Origin: Oxytricha trifallax
Taxonomy: Eukaryota > Ciliophora > Spirotrichea > Sporadotrichida > Oxytrichidae
DNA: 64,000 nucleotides
Assembly (NCBI GenBank): GCA_000711775.1
Contig: ARYC01000083.1
Location: forward strand, 1 to 64,000
Direction of reading: 5' to 3'
The position numbers and the translations under genes are program-made. Under the pieces are notes generated by a model. It saw only the letters and a list, made by a program, of their open reading frames with translations, did not search any database and was not told the origin of the DNA. Shown here piece after piece: positions 36,280-48,290 of the stretch; the first letter of the stretch is position 1; each line of letters opens with the position of its first letter.

Positions 36280-36490
36280 TCTTATAGATTGTAGAATCTT
36301 CTCTATCTAATCTGGATTGCTGGTATCATGACTACTATTCGTTATTTATTCAATTACTAAAATGCTTTTTATTTATTCTTGTGGAGTAGCTTGAATCAAT
36401 ATAAAGATATGATGTAGAGATGTGGAATGAATTCTGAATTTACATCTACAGATTTCTTTTTAAACATTGTTTGGTGTATGTAAACTTTGT
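36280..36490 (+). CDS. Possible gene fragment, hydrophobic segment
   Basis: One frame reads NLDCWYHDYYSLFIQLL followed by CFLFILVEQLESIQRYDVEMW, and a second frame continues with SEFTSTDFFLNIVW. It may be an exon or macronuclear-destined segment of a membrane protein. No start or stop context; low support. Confidence 0.25.
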
Positions 36491-38190
36491 TATTTATAGA
36501 TTAACTAGATAAATTCTCTATAAATTTATTAATTATTTTACATTTCATTAAAATGTTCAAACTGCTTTAGTTAACTCTATGGCTTTTTATTGCTCCTATT
36601 ATTCCGCTCTAAATTTTTTCTGAGTTTTTATTTACATATTGAAAAGACAGTCTTCTCTCGATCAACAGTTAGATTTATTATTTTTTTCCACAATACCACA
36701 ATTATGATTGCATCGTATTTAATCGGTAATTCAATATAAATATACATATATTTATGATACTTCCTTGGTTAATGGTTAATTTTAGGTTATGGAATACGGA
36801 TTTGTTGCAGACATATTCTAAAATGTCTATCAATAAGCTATATTCAAATAATACATCATTAAAATATTTTTTACAATTCAAAAAAACAAATGCTTTAGTT
36901 ATTATGCAATTAAATTTGAAATGTAAAATATTTAAATTAAAAATTCATTTAAAATACTCGGGTTTTCTCTCAAAATAGAAAGCTTACTTCATTATTGATT
37001 AATATGTAAATGTTTAAAAATTATTGATAACAAAAATGAAATCAAGATTGTTAGAAGTAACGCAAGACTCATCTATAATCTAAGGTAAGTAACTGCTTTA
37101 ATTCTATTTCGCTCAAGACTAGCTACTTATATATTATAAAGTTGCTAATGAATTAATTTTAAGGATGATTTGACATATTATACCGATTTAGCATATGTTA
37201 AGGTGAAAGTAATTAGCATTTTTGTCACTATATTTCTATCATACGCAATCACTAATCCTCGCTCAATCTCTAGTACATATAGTGATAATCTCCAAATAAA
37301 TCAGCAATGAGTTAACTTGTGATCAGAAAATATCTTGAGTACTAAACAAAATTCACACAAATATGCACTAAGTAGAATTTAATCAAAATCTCATGATAAT
37401 AAAAAACTATGATTATCATGTTGTATTTTAAAATAAAATCAGCTCTAGAAAGTAAGTGTAACCCTAAAATGCTATATAATTTTTAAATGTAGCCCGAGTT
37501 ACTAGTTGTAGCATAATGAGAGTTAAGGATTACTGGAGCTAAAGGCATGTTTAAAGCTTAAACGACAGCAGCCATTGGAAATTCGACGAGTTTTAATCTT
37601 AGAGTTAGCTTATAATACTCGTTGATACATGAAGTCACTCAAATTCTAGCAAATTCACTGAATACCCACTCACAGGCTATGAGTCTAATTGAACTGTGTT
37701 ATAGAGATACTTGATATTGCAGTTCTCTACTTCAGTCTTTGACAATACTTAGGGAACTAATATCAGAATTACTAACATATTCAATGAAGTCAAAAATATT
37801 TCAGGTAAATTAAAAGAAGACACAGTTGAGTGAACTATTATAATGATGGATAACATTAAAGAAGCAAAATCGCAATAAATAATCAACTCTCGTTGTTATA
37901 TTAAAGAGTAGAGTGAGTTAAGTTTGAAGTGCATAATGTATTAATTTTAAGTTGAGTAATAGCTTTGAGTTAAATACAAAAACCAAATAAATATATATAT
38001 TAAGAATGGGGGGTAAATTCAATCCAAAAAGTTATGAGTATTTTTTAGGGAATCATTAAATCTAACAAAAAGTTTCTTTTTAAAAATAACTGCCATTAAA
38101 TTGATTTTAAAGTTTTAATTATAAACTATTATAAATGAAATTTATTCAGTTAATTAATAAAAACATATTTTATTCTTTTATTTCCTTCTT
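36491..38190. other. AT-rich sequence with coding-like scraps
   Basis: Near 37,700-37,840 a frame reads SVFDNTQGTNIRITNIFNEV, and near 37,520-37,620 other frames are open, but none has start, stop or family resemblance. Treated as unassigned. Confidence 0.25.
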
Positions 38191-38515
38191 AATTCCCCAT
38201 GATTCAAAAATTGTAAGAATTTAGGTGAAATAATTAATCTTTAGATAAAAAATCTTTTAAATAATATATACTCATCGTAAATAATTTTAACAATCTCAAT
38301 AAAAAAATACATTAGAAAGTTTGCTGTTTTGTGTGAGGGGTGATACTATCTATTAAATTAAAAGTTATCATATTATACTATAAAATATCAATAAACTATG
38401 ATTTATTTATATATGCATATTGATTAAAACGACTAGGATTAAAGAAAGATTAGAGTTGCTTAAGTTAATTATAGAGCGGATATTTATATAGTTAAACCCA
38501 TTTTATTATATAAGA

Positions 38516-38646
38516 GCTGATATCAGCTCTAAATTAGCGCTGATATCAGCTCTCATTTAAGCTTTTATTAGTAAATTAAATCAAATGATTATCATTGTAT
38601 TAATATTAAGCGCTGATATCAGCGCCAATTTAGAGCTGATATCAGC
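38516..38646. repeat. Four copies of the palindrome GCTGATATCAGC
   Basis: Exact copies at 38516-38527, 38539-38550, 38612-38623 and 38635-38646, arranged as two close pairs with 23 bp between starts. Several are extended by GA/GC and TC/GC to 16-18 bp symmetrical sites. They lie in the space between the left inverted repeat and the stop of the zinc-finger/pseudokinase gene, and may be protein-binding sites. Confidence 0.85.
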
Positions 38647-38853
38647 CCTCAAAAAATTAAGACTTATACATAATTTTCTTATTTGACTTATTGATTGAGC
38701 TAATTTTTTAATGAATTAATTGAAGCACCTTTAGATGGTGTCTGTATAAGTTCTTTCAGTTAGTCTTTTTATTTTATGACTAAGATGACTAGGGTTAATC
38801 ATCAACACAATCTTGCTTGATTGAAATCTATTTGATCAACTAGGTTTGACATC

Positions 38854-40182
38854 TCATCCAGAGATAGCCATGAGTGTTAATCCTTAGTCATGAAAAAGGC
38901 GTGGATGATTTTTATTATGTGCTAGTCTTTCATTAGGACTATAGCCGATGATCTCACAATTCACGAGGAACCTGTCTTAAGACTAGATGTCGACATAGAA
39001 ATTCCTGTTTATATACGAGTGCACAATAATTGATGCAACACTGTAGAAATCAACCATAGGATTTCCTATGGCAAATTCACCACTTAAAGGAGAGTAAAGT
39101 CTCTTAGATTTGTAGGATTTAGTCTTTAGGTTAGTCATTAGACTAGCTCGCTCGAAGTTTACAATTCTCAAATCTTCGGAGTTGGAGTCCACAACAATGT
39201 TGCGAAGATTCAATCTTCTGTGGACATAGCCAAGTCTGTGGATCTCCTATACACCGTTAATTAACTTTCTTAAGAATGATTATGTTTAAACTGGATCATA
39301 GCACATCCTCTAGTAATCGCCAAAGTTATAAGGGTAGAAGGAATAGACTAGTCCGATATGACCAGGGGCTTTGACTAGATATTTTAGGGGAATCACGTTT
39401 ATCAGCTACTTCTAAGAAGCAAGTTCGGAAATTGCATATTCATTGCTCAGCTTAATTTGCTAGTCCTGCTTGTGAAGGAACTAAATCTCGTTATAAAGTC
39501 TGTAAAATTTATCTTTGTAGCATAGAGTGGCATAGTGGTGGATTCCTAAATCAGTTACTGGGCTTCTCTTTTCGACAAGTTATCTTATCGAAGCATATAG
39601 TGGGATCATGAAATGGCGATTGATTTCAAAGTTTCTAAGATAGTCAAAACTCAGTTGACCAACTCCATCCCCATCTCCTCTATTTTAATCGTTAGCTTGG
39701 GACTATTGTATAATAATATTTCTCGAAGTTTAAGGCTCGTCGTCAGGAATGACTATAGTCTCAGGTAACTATGCTTATTGAGGTAGTCTCTCTTAGTCCT
39801 CATCAATATCGCTCAATGAAGAAAGGCTTGATTGAGAGACTTTTCTTGATTAAACCTGAGCTCTATTCCCTTTTAAGTTATTACCCTCTTTAACAAGTTA
39901 ATTAGTAAGTGCCTGGCAATCTTTGGCATGCCTATTCAAATTACTTTTATTTGCGAATACTCGATTACATGAATGGCATTGGTACTTTGCATCATTTATT
40001 TTATTGCCTTTCTTTTCACTTTTATGACTAGGCATGATTGTATTTTGACTAAGTTTTCTTTTCAAACCACAAGTTTGCTAAATTTATGAATGATCATCTT
40101 TCTCTGAATCAGATTGCTAAGAGCTGCCCTCAGAACGCTAAGAATGCAATCTTTTAAGCTGCTTAGTTTTATAAGCAAACAT
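38854..40182 (-). CDS. TBE zinc-finger/pseudokinase protein (57-kDa type)
   Basis: Uninterrupted 442-codon frame from ATG at 40182 to TGA at 38854. Near residue 70 there is a zinc finger, CHSCNRVFANKSNLNRHAKDC (C2HC), then a Gln/Ser-rich linker. The C-terminal half has kinase-like layout: hinge-like APGHIGLVYSF, then GYVHRRLNLRNIVV at the catalytic loop and RIVNFERAS at the DFG position. Both catalytic Asp residues are replaced (HRD to HRR, DFG to NFE) while the loop Asn stays, so the protein should be a pseudokinase. The related gene at 48951-50396 keeps HRDLKPEN and the Asp of IDFN. TBE elements are known to carry a 57-kDa zinc-finger/kinase gene. The intact frame next to lost catalysis suggests a binding or scaffold role. 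Confidence 0.85.
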
Positions 40183-40568
40183 AATCAATTTCCCTATTTA
40201 GTATTTAAGCAAATAATTATTTAAATAATTAATATGACCACAAATTAATTTAAAATAGTCTAATTAAGAATACAATTAATCTAATCATAATTTATATCAA
40301 ACATATAAAGATTTTTGACCTACTTAATTTTCTTAGATTCAGATTTGTCTTGATCAAATACCACTGATCATATGCTAACCCCAGAACCTAATCATTCATT
40401 AAGTAAGTAATTACAATTTATATTAAAACTAATTATAAACAAATGAAGAATGATTATTTGCTAATATTTCTCTAATCTACCTAAATAAACTTACTTAGTC
40501 CTTTATTTAATTAAGACTAATCATATATCAAATTAAAATAAAGACTATTTAATAATTAAATTAATAGG
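40183..40568. promoter_or_regulatory. Divergent spacer in TBE-like element
   Basis: AT-rich 386 bp between the divergent starts of the pseudokinase gene and the 22-kDa-type gene. Presumed bidirectional promoter by position; no motif recognised. Confidence 0.35.
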
Positions 40569-41369
40569 ATGGATGACTATAGTCTTGAGAAGAGATTCGT
40601 GAAAAGCGAAGAGCTAGTTTAGAGGTTTAGATCCAAAGATGACATCTATCGGTACATGACTTAGCATCGTAATATAACTTTGTCTGATTTTATTTATTTT
40701 TGTAGTCAATTTGTTCCTCCCTAATTACTAATCGACCCGGATTGCGTTCTTAAGATCGATACTCAATGGGTCGAAAAAGGCATTGAAACAAGACTAGATT
40801 CACAGCATGCAAGTCCCTTTTTTTCAAGAGCTCTCCGTTAAAAACTTATTCAGCGATGCTATATCAGATGACCTAGTCTCCTAATACATGCCATCCTTAG
40901 ATCAGAATTCAGGTCAACTTCCTGAACGACATTTTTTCTTCTCAATCCTGGGAACTGTTAAGCCTGACTATCTAAAAGCAGTAGTAGATCATGCCCATAA
41001 GGTACGCTATAACGAAGGTGCTCAACAGTCAGAGCAAAACGGAATAGAAGTTACTCCAGAGTGGTTTGATGATCTCCTCAAGCACCCCTTTGTTTCGAGT
41101 AAGGCTTATTGAGTTTAATTCTTATAGAGAAACCTGGCAAAGCAATATATTTGATGAAGCAGAGATCAAGACTAAGCAGATAAAAATCCTAAAACAAATC
41201 CTTTGAGATCGCATCAAGACTAATAGGAGTTAGAAGACCACCTTTTCAGGTTCAGGAAGAGAATAAGACTATCACTAAGAGGAAGAGATTGGCAGATGGG
41301 ACTATGCAAATAATCAATATTTAATAAAGGACCCCAAGCAAGCAGAATCAAGATATGATGATTTAATGA
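40569..41369 (+). pseudogene. TBE 22-kDa-type protein, broken
   Basis: ATG at 40569. Begins MDDYSLEKRFVKSEELVQRF, with RYMTQHRNITLSDF and LIDPDCVLKIDTQWVEKG. After about 92 codons the frame shifts; the next segment has SQYMPSLDQNSGQLPERH and FFFSILGTVKPDYL and ends near KHPFVSSKAY. The tail to the TGA at 41367-41369 lies in a third frame. The segment PERHFFFSILGTVKPDYL is clearly homologous to PERNFFFGVLGTLKPEYL of the element at 46.4 kb, which identifies the gene. The function of the TBE 22-kDa protein is not known to me. Confidence 0.75.
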
Positions 41370-41384
41370 TTAGGTTAAATATAG

Positions 41385-42290
41385 TCATAAAGCTTTAAGA
41401 ATTTCTTATATTCCTTAATTCACTTAATTAATTATTGTCACTTTGTCTACTTGCTCGATTGAACTTCTTATACATTGCTTTACTCTAGGTCTTTAATTCC
41501 CATTTAACCTCCTTAACATTTCTTTCTTGTATATTTGCTTAACTGTGAAAAAGTAGCTTTCAATTCCGTTATATTAGGGTGAGTAAGGAACACTAAAGAT
41601 GGGAGTAATCATCAAATCTCGCATGCAATCACGAGTGATCTTGCTTCGATGCACTGAGAGGTTTTCCATAAATACAGCTAGTCTTTGATCAGGGAACTTT
41701 TATCTCAGCTCAGTTAGATACTAGACAAATTCAGGATTTCTCACTGACCTCTTGAATATTCTATAATGCACTAAGCCCAGTTCGTTCGAGATTCCAGCGA
41801 GTAAAGCATAAGTAGTGATCTCAGATCTTCGATCCTTGAGATACGGATGAGAATAGGTCTTGGCCCATGATCGACTAAGCTGAGTCGATGGAGAGAAAAT
41901 GGCCTCATCAACAAAGAAAATCATGGCACTTTGTTAAACTTCATTGATGAAGGTCGTTTTCATCATTATTTTTAGGGCAGTAAGCTTCTCAATCGGAATT
42001 GACTCACTTCGCTTGACTAGTTTAATAGTCTTGAACTTAATCCCCTAACTTTTGTAAAGTCTTTATAAAGTTGATGGACTTATTCTCGATTCTGGGTACT
42101 ATCTGTGAAACATAACTACTCGTTCTCTTAATGAAAGCCCAATCCAATGCTGAAGAGTGTCTGCTCTGATGAGATACTCAAATTAGTCTAGTCTAAGACT
42201 ACGAAATTTTTGAGGGGTTAGTCATTTTCTATTAGTCCTTTATTAACTACTGCATGACTATAGTCTTCGCAAAGTCCTCGGGGCTAGTCC
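41385..42290 (-). pseudogene. TBE transposase (42-kDa type), N-terminus damaged
   Basis: Open from about 42,220 to a TGA at 41385-41387 (about 278 codons). It contains LRERVVMFHRQYPESRIS (helix-turn-helix region) and the DDE core: FFVDEAIFS (first Asp), VFMENLSVHRSK, where Glu stands at the usual second Asp, and PQYNGIESYF (Glu). A frame change near 42,222 separates it from an upstream segment with EDFAKTIVMQQLIKDQQ. The Asp to Glu replacement should impair catalysis. Its stop lies 16 bp from that of the convergent 22-kDa-type gene. Confidence 0.85.
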
Positions 42291-42606
42291 TGAAAATTTA
42301 ACTATAAGATTTTGGATCTAAGATTTTTTAAAAGATAATTTAAAACTTTCAAAACACAATTCTAACTTTTGAATGAAGTTTTAAGCAGCTTATACATGAA
42401 TTTTCATGAGATAGTCCTAAGATCTTAATTAAGGTAATGTATAATATTTGTACTAACTTGAGGCTATTATGCTATTTAATAAACTACTAAATTAGTAAAA
42501 TGAATAAAATTTATTGATACTATTTAATAATAAAAAGTTTGAATAGCTGTTTATTAATTTGAAATTAATTTTTCTCTTAAATTCTTACAATTTTTGAATC
42601 ATGGGG

Positions 42607-44825
42607 ATTGTCTTAATTTAAATAATAACAGTATGTTTTTAAAAATAGTTTAGAAGATTATATTTTTAATTATTAAAATATTGCCAGTTATATATTTAAT
42701 AGCATGGCTTTAAAAAATGTCTAAGTATTGACTTTTTTTAACTTATAATTTTAAAGAAAAATGAATCTCTTTCCCCCTTTCTTGTTTGATTTCATATAAT
42801 TAGTTTATTAATCTTAATTTTTTATTAATCATAAAATTTAACGAATAATTCCCTCAAACATCTTTCACTCTGATTATTTAAAGAATATCTAAAGTCTATT
42901 TATCCGTGATTCTGTTCTTTACAAATCACTTAACTCATTTATAAGTATTTTTACTTCGTTTTTACTTTCTATTGTCCTTTCAACTTCAGTTTCAGTATGG
43001 CCACAATGTACAGTCTAATAATCTTTGAATATTTTTTCTATAAAAGAGCGGATTTAGCTGAAATATCATTTTTATTTACAGAGGCCCTGAAATTAAAACT
43101 AAGCAGCAGATGAGATGTTGTTTATTTGCTTTACTTTTAAAATAATTGCAAGGGAGGAGTGTCTGAAGTTGTTTAGATTCAAGATGGTTTTCATTTAAGC
43201 ACCAATAAATTTTAGTGAATAATCTTATTGGATTGATTGTGTTCAATGAATTTATACTAACCGCATACCTCAAGTAAGAAATCGTTAGTTTAATGTATTT
43301 GATTTTTAATTGAAAGAATTATGAAATTCTGATTACTTTCCTCATTTTTTAAACTGCATAACAAGGTTTTTTTTTAATAAATTCTTGTAATTACCTAAGG
43401 GTTGTAATATGGGCTTTAAACTGTGAGTTTGGCAACCTTTCCAATTATTCACGAATTTATCGATTAATATTGCAAGTATATCAGGAGAATTGAGGTTATT
43501 GAATAAAGATACTATGGATAATTAGAAACAGCTTTTTGAGAGGCCATGATAATTGCGAGCTAACTTATTTAAGAACTAATAGTTAAATATTGTGCTGGAT
43601 TTTCAGTAATAACCTAAAAATATGAACTTAAACAACTCTATTATTAGCATCTAGAAAAAATAAATTCTTAAAGCTTAAAATAGCTACTTACTTCTGCTTT
43701 GAGATTAATCATAAGCTTCTTAAATAAAATTCTTTCTCATTTTTATTTTTAATTATGATATAACTTAATGATATTGAACGAAATGATTATTATAATTAAT
43801 AAATGAGGCCTATACTATAAGTTTGATTTTTAATTTGAATTTTTCACATTTCATATATACTTTCATAATACTGTTTTTAATGAGGTATATTTGTAGTACA
43901 TTATGGTAAGAATTCCAAAATTAAAAAAAAATCGTTAAATTTGTAAAAAAAACAAACCAAGAATTAGAAAATACTGATTTCAGATATCCTTTATATTTAT
44001 CTCATTATATTTCATCATTCCTGTCCTGGAGTAAATTTTAATTCACAGTTATAGATTAGGGTAACGTGAATCATCTGCCAATTGTGTTTAGATCAATAAG
44101 AGACTATTCTATATTTCTAGTAGATATTGATATTCTCTTAATTTTATTGTTATTTTATTAATTATTAACTTAATTCTATTGAAAAAAAATATTCTTTCTG
44201 AATTTAATTGAGTTTTTATTAGTTTTTTATATTCTACCTTATAACTAGACAATAGCATTTTATGAAATTCGATTGTATATTATAATCTTTTCAATAATAA
44301 TCAATTTAAATTCAATAGTTTTAGCTTAAATATCCTCTTATCATTTTATTTGTCTAAAAGCAAAAATCTATTTGAATTAAAAAATGAACACTTGTTTCTA
44401 TTTAAATGATGGAATATTGCCCATTAATATAAATACAATTTAGGTTGAATTTAAATTTAGAGAAAATGCTAATTTTTAAAATATTTTTTTAAAAACCGAA
44501 GCATTATAATTGAATCTGTAAATTCATTAAAAATTGTTATATAAATTTTTAAAAGTCCTTATGATAACTTAATACAACACTATAAAACCATATAGTAGAG
44601 TTAAAAGAAATATTAAATAGTTGTAGAGATCTCAAATTAAATTAGATGAAACCCCTAACGTAAATTTTAAAAAATCTATTACAGTAATTACTTGATAAAT
44701 AAATTAAGTAATTTTGATAATTATAAAAAGCATTCTATTTATATTTATTTATTTTCTACAATCATAAATTTTTGGCATTATTTTTCATAGCTTTAATTGA
44801 AGTTTATTATAAAATTAAAAAGATT
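42607..44825. other. AT-rich sequence
   Basis: No gene supported. A minus-strand open stretch at about 43,020-43,273 (with SINSLNTINPIRLFTKIYW) is slightly less AT-rich and might be a gene fragment; no family recognised. Confidence 0.3.
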
Positions 44826-45190
44826 AAATAAAATGTCTAATAGTTGGTTTCATCTTCGTCATTATCTTCATCATTGTCATCTTAAATAAATTTAAAGTCT
44901 TCTAAGTCTTCTAGCGAAATACCAGTTCAGTGAAACATTCGCTATCACCTGGTATGATCACTAAAAAATAAAAATTAAAGATATACCTTTTGCTTACATT
45001 TTATGTGAGTGCTTAACCTGCACCTGCGTTTGATCTTTAAGAATGTTTATTAATTTTAATTTAATTATTTAATTTACTGGAATAAATTATGATTAAGAAT
45101 TGTACTATAATATTTAGGCCTTAACCCATATTTGCCTCCATTCAAACATTGAGTACTTTCTTCTTTTTCAAAATATGGTACATCTTTTCA
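44826..45190 (-). CDS. Host gene fragment with acidic tail
   Basis: Two coding-like pieces on the minus strand. 45,117-45,190 reads KDVPYFEKEESTQCLNGGKY. 44,826-44,930 reads GISLEDLEDFKFIQDDNDED and continues acidic (NDEDETNYQ). The AT-rich stretch between them fits an intron or IES. The acidic end resembles a C-terminal tail. The upstream part of the gene is not next to it: a palindromic element begins about 95 bp away. Product unknown. Confidence 0.45.
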
Positions 45191-45284
45191 ATAACTTTTA
45201 GAAATATAAAAATATACATAAAAACTATACAAGTTATTAAATAGAGGATTCCTTCAAAGCATCATTTAAAAAATACCTAAAAGA

Positions 45285-45770
45285 GAAACTCAATAATATT
45301 AATATAGTATATTCAAAATGGGGAAATTGTTATTTTTAAATAAAAATTTAAATTTAATTAATTAAAACAGGCACTATTTTGCATGAGGTTTAAATAGAAT
45401 TTGATGTAGTAAGCATACAAAAATGTCCGAAAGAAATGGCCTTTACTATGCACCAACTTCAATAAAAAGTTGGAAAGTTCGAATCCTGATATGGAATATA
45501 TTTTATTATTGAGTTCCGATATTATTTTGAATTTATTTTAAAACAAAAAAAGAATAAATTCCATATCAGGATTCGAACTTTCCAACTTTTTATTGAAGTT
45601 GGTGCATAGTAAAGGCCATTTCTTTCGGACATTTTTGTATGCTTACTACATCAAATTCTATTTAAACCTCATGCAAAATAGTGCCTGTTTTAATTAATTA
45701 AATTTAAATTTTTATTTAAAAATAACAATTTCCCCATTTTGAATATACTATATTAATATCATTGAGTTTC
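45285..45770. mobile_element. Palindromic element, 486 bp
   Basis: Nearly perfect foldback with terminal GAAACTCAAT(A/G)ATATTAAT and a centre near 45,527. Each arm contains AAAGTTCGAATCCTGATATGG, which looks like a Pol III B box (GTTCGAATCC), but no tRNA cloverleaf forms. The right end is followed by TA; the left flank is not TA. MITE-like, non-coding. Confidence 0.85.
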
Positions 45771-46409
45771 TAATAATTATTAAGCTAAATTAAAAATACT
45801 ATGCTTAATGATACATTTTATCCAAAATAGATGAATAACAAAAAATCAAAGGATCAATTCTCGAAATAAAATTAAATGGAAAATTAAGAATAATAATGAA
45901 ATAAAATAAAATTACAGGTTAAAATGACGTTTAGTAATGCGACAGAAATATATACTACATACCAACTTTTAACGATTAATTTTGTGTTTTTACCTTAAAA
46001 AATATTTTTTATAATAATCTATTTATCTTTAAGAATCATTCTTGGAATTTATTAATAAAAATAAAATAACTAGAAAGTTTATATTTTATCTTATTTCAGA
46101 CTTAGATTAGAAACAGTTTTATCAATATATATTTATTTAATTAAATTTATATAATTTTACAAAATATTTAATAAGTGTGATAAAAAGAGGACTAAATGAA
46201 AGCTAATAATAACATAAATTTGAGAATAGAAAAATACCAATTTATATATTTACAGATTTAAAAATGCAAAATTAGAAACTTTTAAATCCAAACTAGGCAA
46301 CTATAAAAATTCAAAGAAATTTTCAATAGATTGATAAAACAACCTACATAAAGTCTTGAAAACTACATCTTCACTTTCTTTACAAAAGGCAATTTCTTAT
46401 ACCTACAAT
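45771..46409. other. AT-rich sequence left of the TBE
   Basis: The last 120 bp (about 46,290-46,405) are less AT-rich and in the minus direction could hold a small exon (KKLPFVKKVKM near a GT donor), possibly from the gene interrupted by the TBE. I could not match it to RSP3. Confidence 0.3.
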
Positions 46410-46527
46410 CAAAACCCCAAAACCTTTTCAGTAGTTTGATTGAGTTTTTGATTGATAAAAGTAGACTATTAGTGCATACTTTATTAGGGTTTTAATAGGG
46501 TTTATGTAGGGGTTTAATGTTTAAATA
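46410..46527. repeat. Left terminal inverted repeat of TBE
   Basis: About 118 bp matching the complement of 50438-50555 with few differences. It includes the telomere-like CCCCAAAACC and, further in, TAGGGTTTTAATAGGGTTTA. Confidence 0.9.
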
Positions 46528-46547
46528 TTAGTAATTTAAGTGAGTAT

Positions 46548-47590
46548 ATGCGAGGTTTGGGGTCTGTTTATGACAGTGAGTATATAGATTTATTGTTTAA
46601 GTTGCGTTATGGATGTGATGAATATAATGATCAACTCAAGCCTATCCTTAATTACACGTCTATAGCAAGGCTACTCCATAAATCTCCTGCTACTGTTAGG
46701 TCTCACTGTCTATTAGCATTGAATTTAAAGAGATAGCAGCTTAATTCTAAGCCTAAAAGACCTCGAAAATTTTAGCAACATCATATTGATTATCTTATTA
46801 ATGATAAGACTCTTAAATACTGGGCTCACTTCTCTCTGGCCTAGAGAGCTGTGATGTTTCATCGCCAATTTCCTGAGCTTCACATATCTGCTTAATCGAT
46901 AACTAACATATATAAAAAGAACGGAATATCTTACAAGACAGTCAATCGCATTAGAGAGTGATTGACTTTAATGTTCCATTTTATAAGGATAATTTAAATT
47001 ATATATTCGATTAAATGCAAAGGGCTTAAGAGCATAATATAAAGTTCATACACGCTGATGAGGCAGTATTCACATTTAATACCTTCATATCAAGGTCTTG
47101 GTATAAGAGGTACAGCAACATTGAAGTATATGATTAAAAGGTTAAGGTTTAAACTCATGCAATACTTGGTGGAATAAACGAAGAAAACGGCCTCGAAACT
47201 TATGTTATCCATCCTCGCTCAATAAAGACCGAATAATACATTAAGTTCCTACAATAGCTTAGAGATAAGTACGCCGAATAAGAGATTACTCTGTTTGTAG
47301 ATAACTTATTGTCCATAAAACTAAAGACACAAGGAAAGAATATGAAAGGCTAAACATAACACCTGTATTTAATGTTCACTACAGTCCTCAGTTCAATGGA
47401 ATTGAATTATATTGGGGGTTATTGAAAGGCCACTACAAGAAACTTCTACTATATCACTTGATGCACGATTGAAGATAGATACAGTCGATTTTATTAAGAG
47501 TGCTGCAAGAGAATCAGCGATGAGAAAGCTAAAGTATGCGCAAGAGAAGGGAGATTTTGTGTATATAAATAAGTTTTAGATTTAAACGAA
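46548..47590 (+). pseudogene. TBE transposase (42-kDa type)
   Basis: ATG at 46548. N-terminal helix-turn-helix region with YTSIARLLHKSPATVRSHC, then RAVMFHRQFPELHISAQS. The DDE core has FIHADEAVF (first Asp), LFVDN (second Asp) and PQFNGIELYWG (Glu), so all three catalytic residues are still readable. The C-terminus has SAARESAMRKLKYAQEKGD. The frame changes at about 46,958, 47,305 and 47,440, so no full protein is made as it stands. Frames use TAA and TAG as Gln throughout. TBE transposases of this family act in developmental genome rearrangement in Oxytricha. Confidence 0.9.
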
Positions 47591-47789
47591 TGAATAAGTT
47601 CACATATTAAATTTGCCAGTAAAGGGATTTGGCTTCTCTTCGTTTCTTCCTCTTAAGGCTTGCTTGGGCCCATGTTTCTTCTCTTAGTGCCAGCTCCTAC
47701 ATCTATGTCCATCTCTTCAGGCTTTTATAATCTATGAAGAGCCTCTTACTCAATTCATGTTTTACTAGAGACTTTCTCTCTCTGTTTAA

Positions 47790-48290
47790 TTTGCTGCGCT
47801 CTTTCATCAAGTAAATAGCAGTGCCAGGTTTTTCTATAAAGTTAGAAGAATAAGCTTACTAGAGATGAATGGATGCTTCTATAGTTCCTAGAGCCAAGTG
47901 TCGCTGATTTTTATTCACTGCTTCTCTTTTTCTTCAGGAGAGATGCTACAGCGTTTCTTATGAGATTCTTAAATTACTTCATTTAAGTACTCAGGTTTCA
48001 GAGTTCCAAGGACACCAAAGAAGAAGTTTCTCTCTGGCAACTTATTAGAGAGTTGCAGCTTTGATGGAAGGTAGAGAGCAACATCTGGATCACTCATAGC
48101 ATCATCATAGAGGTTTGTTACTGAGATTTCAGGGTAGTCAGGTATCACGATCATTCTGATTTCATTAGACTTAAAAGCTTTTTCTCTTCACTTAGCAATG
48201 CTTTTAAGAATGATATTTTTGTTCCCTCCTGTGTTGGTAAGAACAATCCAACTATGGTTAATAAGTTAGTTGTAAGTCAAAACTTACCTT
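47790..48290 (-). pseudogene. TBE 22-kDa-type protein
   Basis: Frame with MIVIPDYPEISVTNLYDDAM (48,154 downward), then LPERNFFFGVLGTLKPEYL and EELHKHPF-like DTWLQELQKHPFISSKL. A TGA occurs after EKEKQ near 47,915. The N-terminal part upstream of 48,154 (NTGGNKNIILKSIAK) ends at another TGA. Homologous to 40569-41369. Function unknown. Confidence 0.75.

Larger units (their letters stand above)
38195..42606 (-). mobile_element. TBE-like transposon, reversed, without telomere repeats
   Basis: Holds the three TBE-type genes in TBE order when read right to left: transposase, 22-kDa-type gene on the opposite strand, and zinc-finger/kinase-like gene. The only clear inverted pair outside them is a 29-bp match at 38195-38223 and 42578-42606, centred on CATGATTCAAAAATTG, with weaker similarity further out. 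No C4A4 repeat is present at either end. The words GACTA/TAGTC look over-represented throughout. It is either a divergent TBE branch or a TBE whose true ends have decayed. The boundaries given are the inverted pair. Confidence 0.65.

Noticed and set aside
37440-37900. Host gene on the plus strand
   Set aside because: Several frames are open, as expected with one stop codon, but start, stop, pointers and family resemblance are lacking.
45400-45610. tRNA gene in the arm of the palindrome
   Set aside because: B-box-like sequence and a hairpin are present, but the T-stem does not pair, position 33 is not U and no D-arm is visible.
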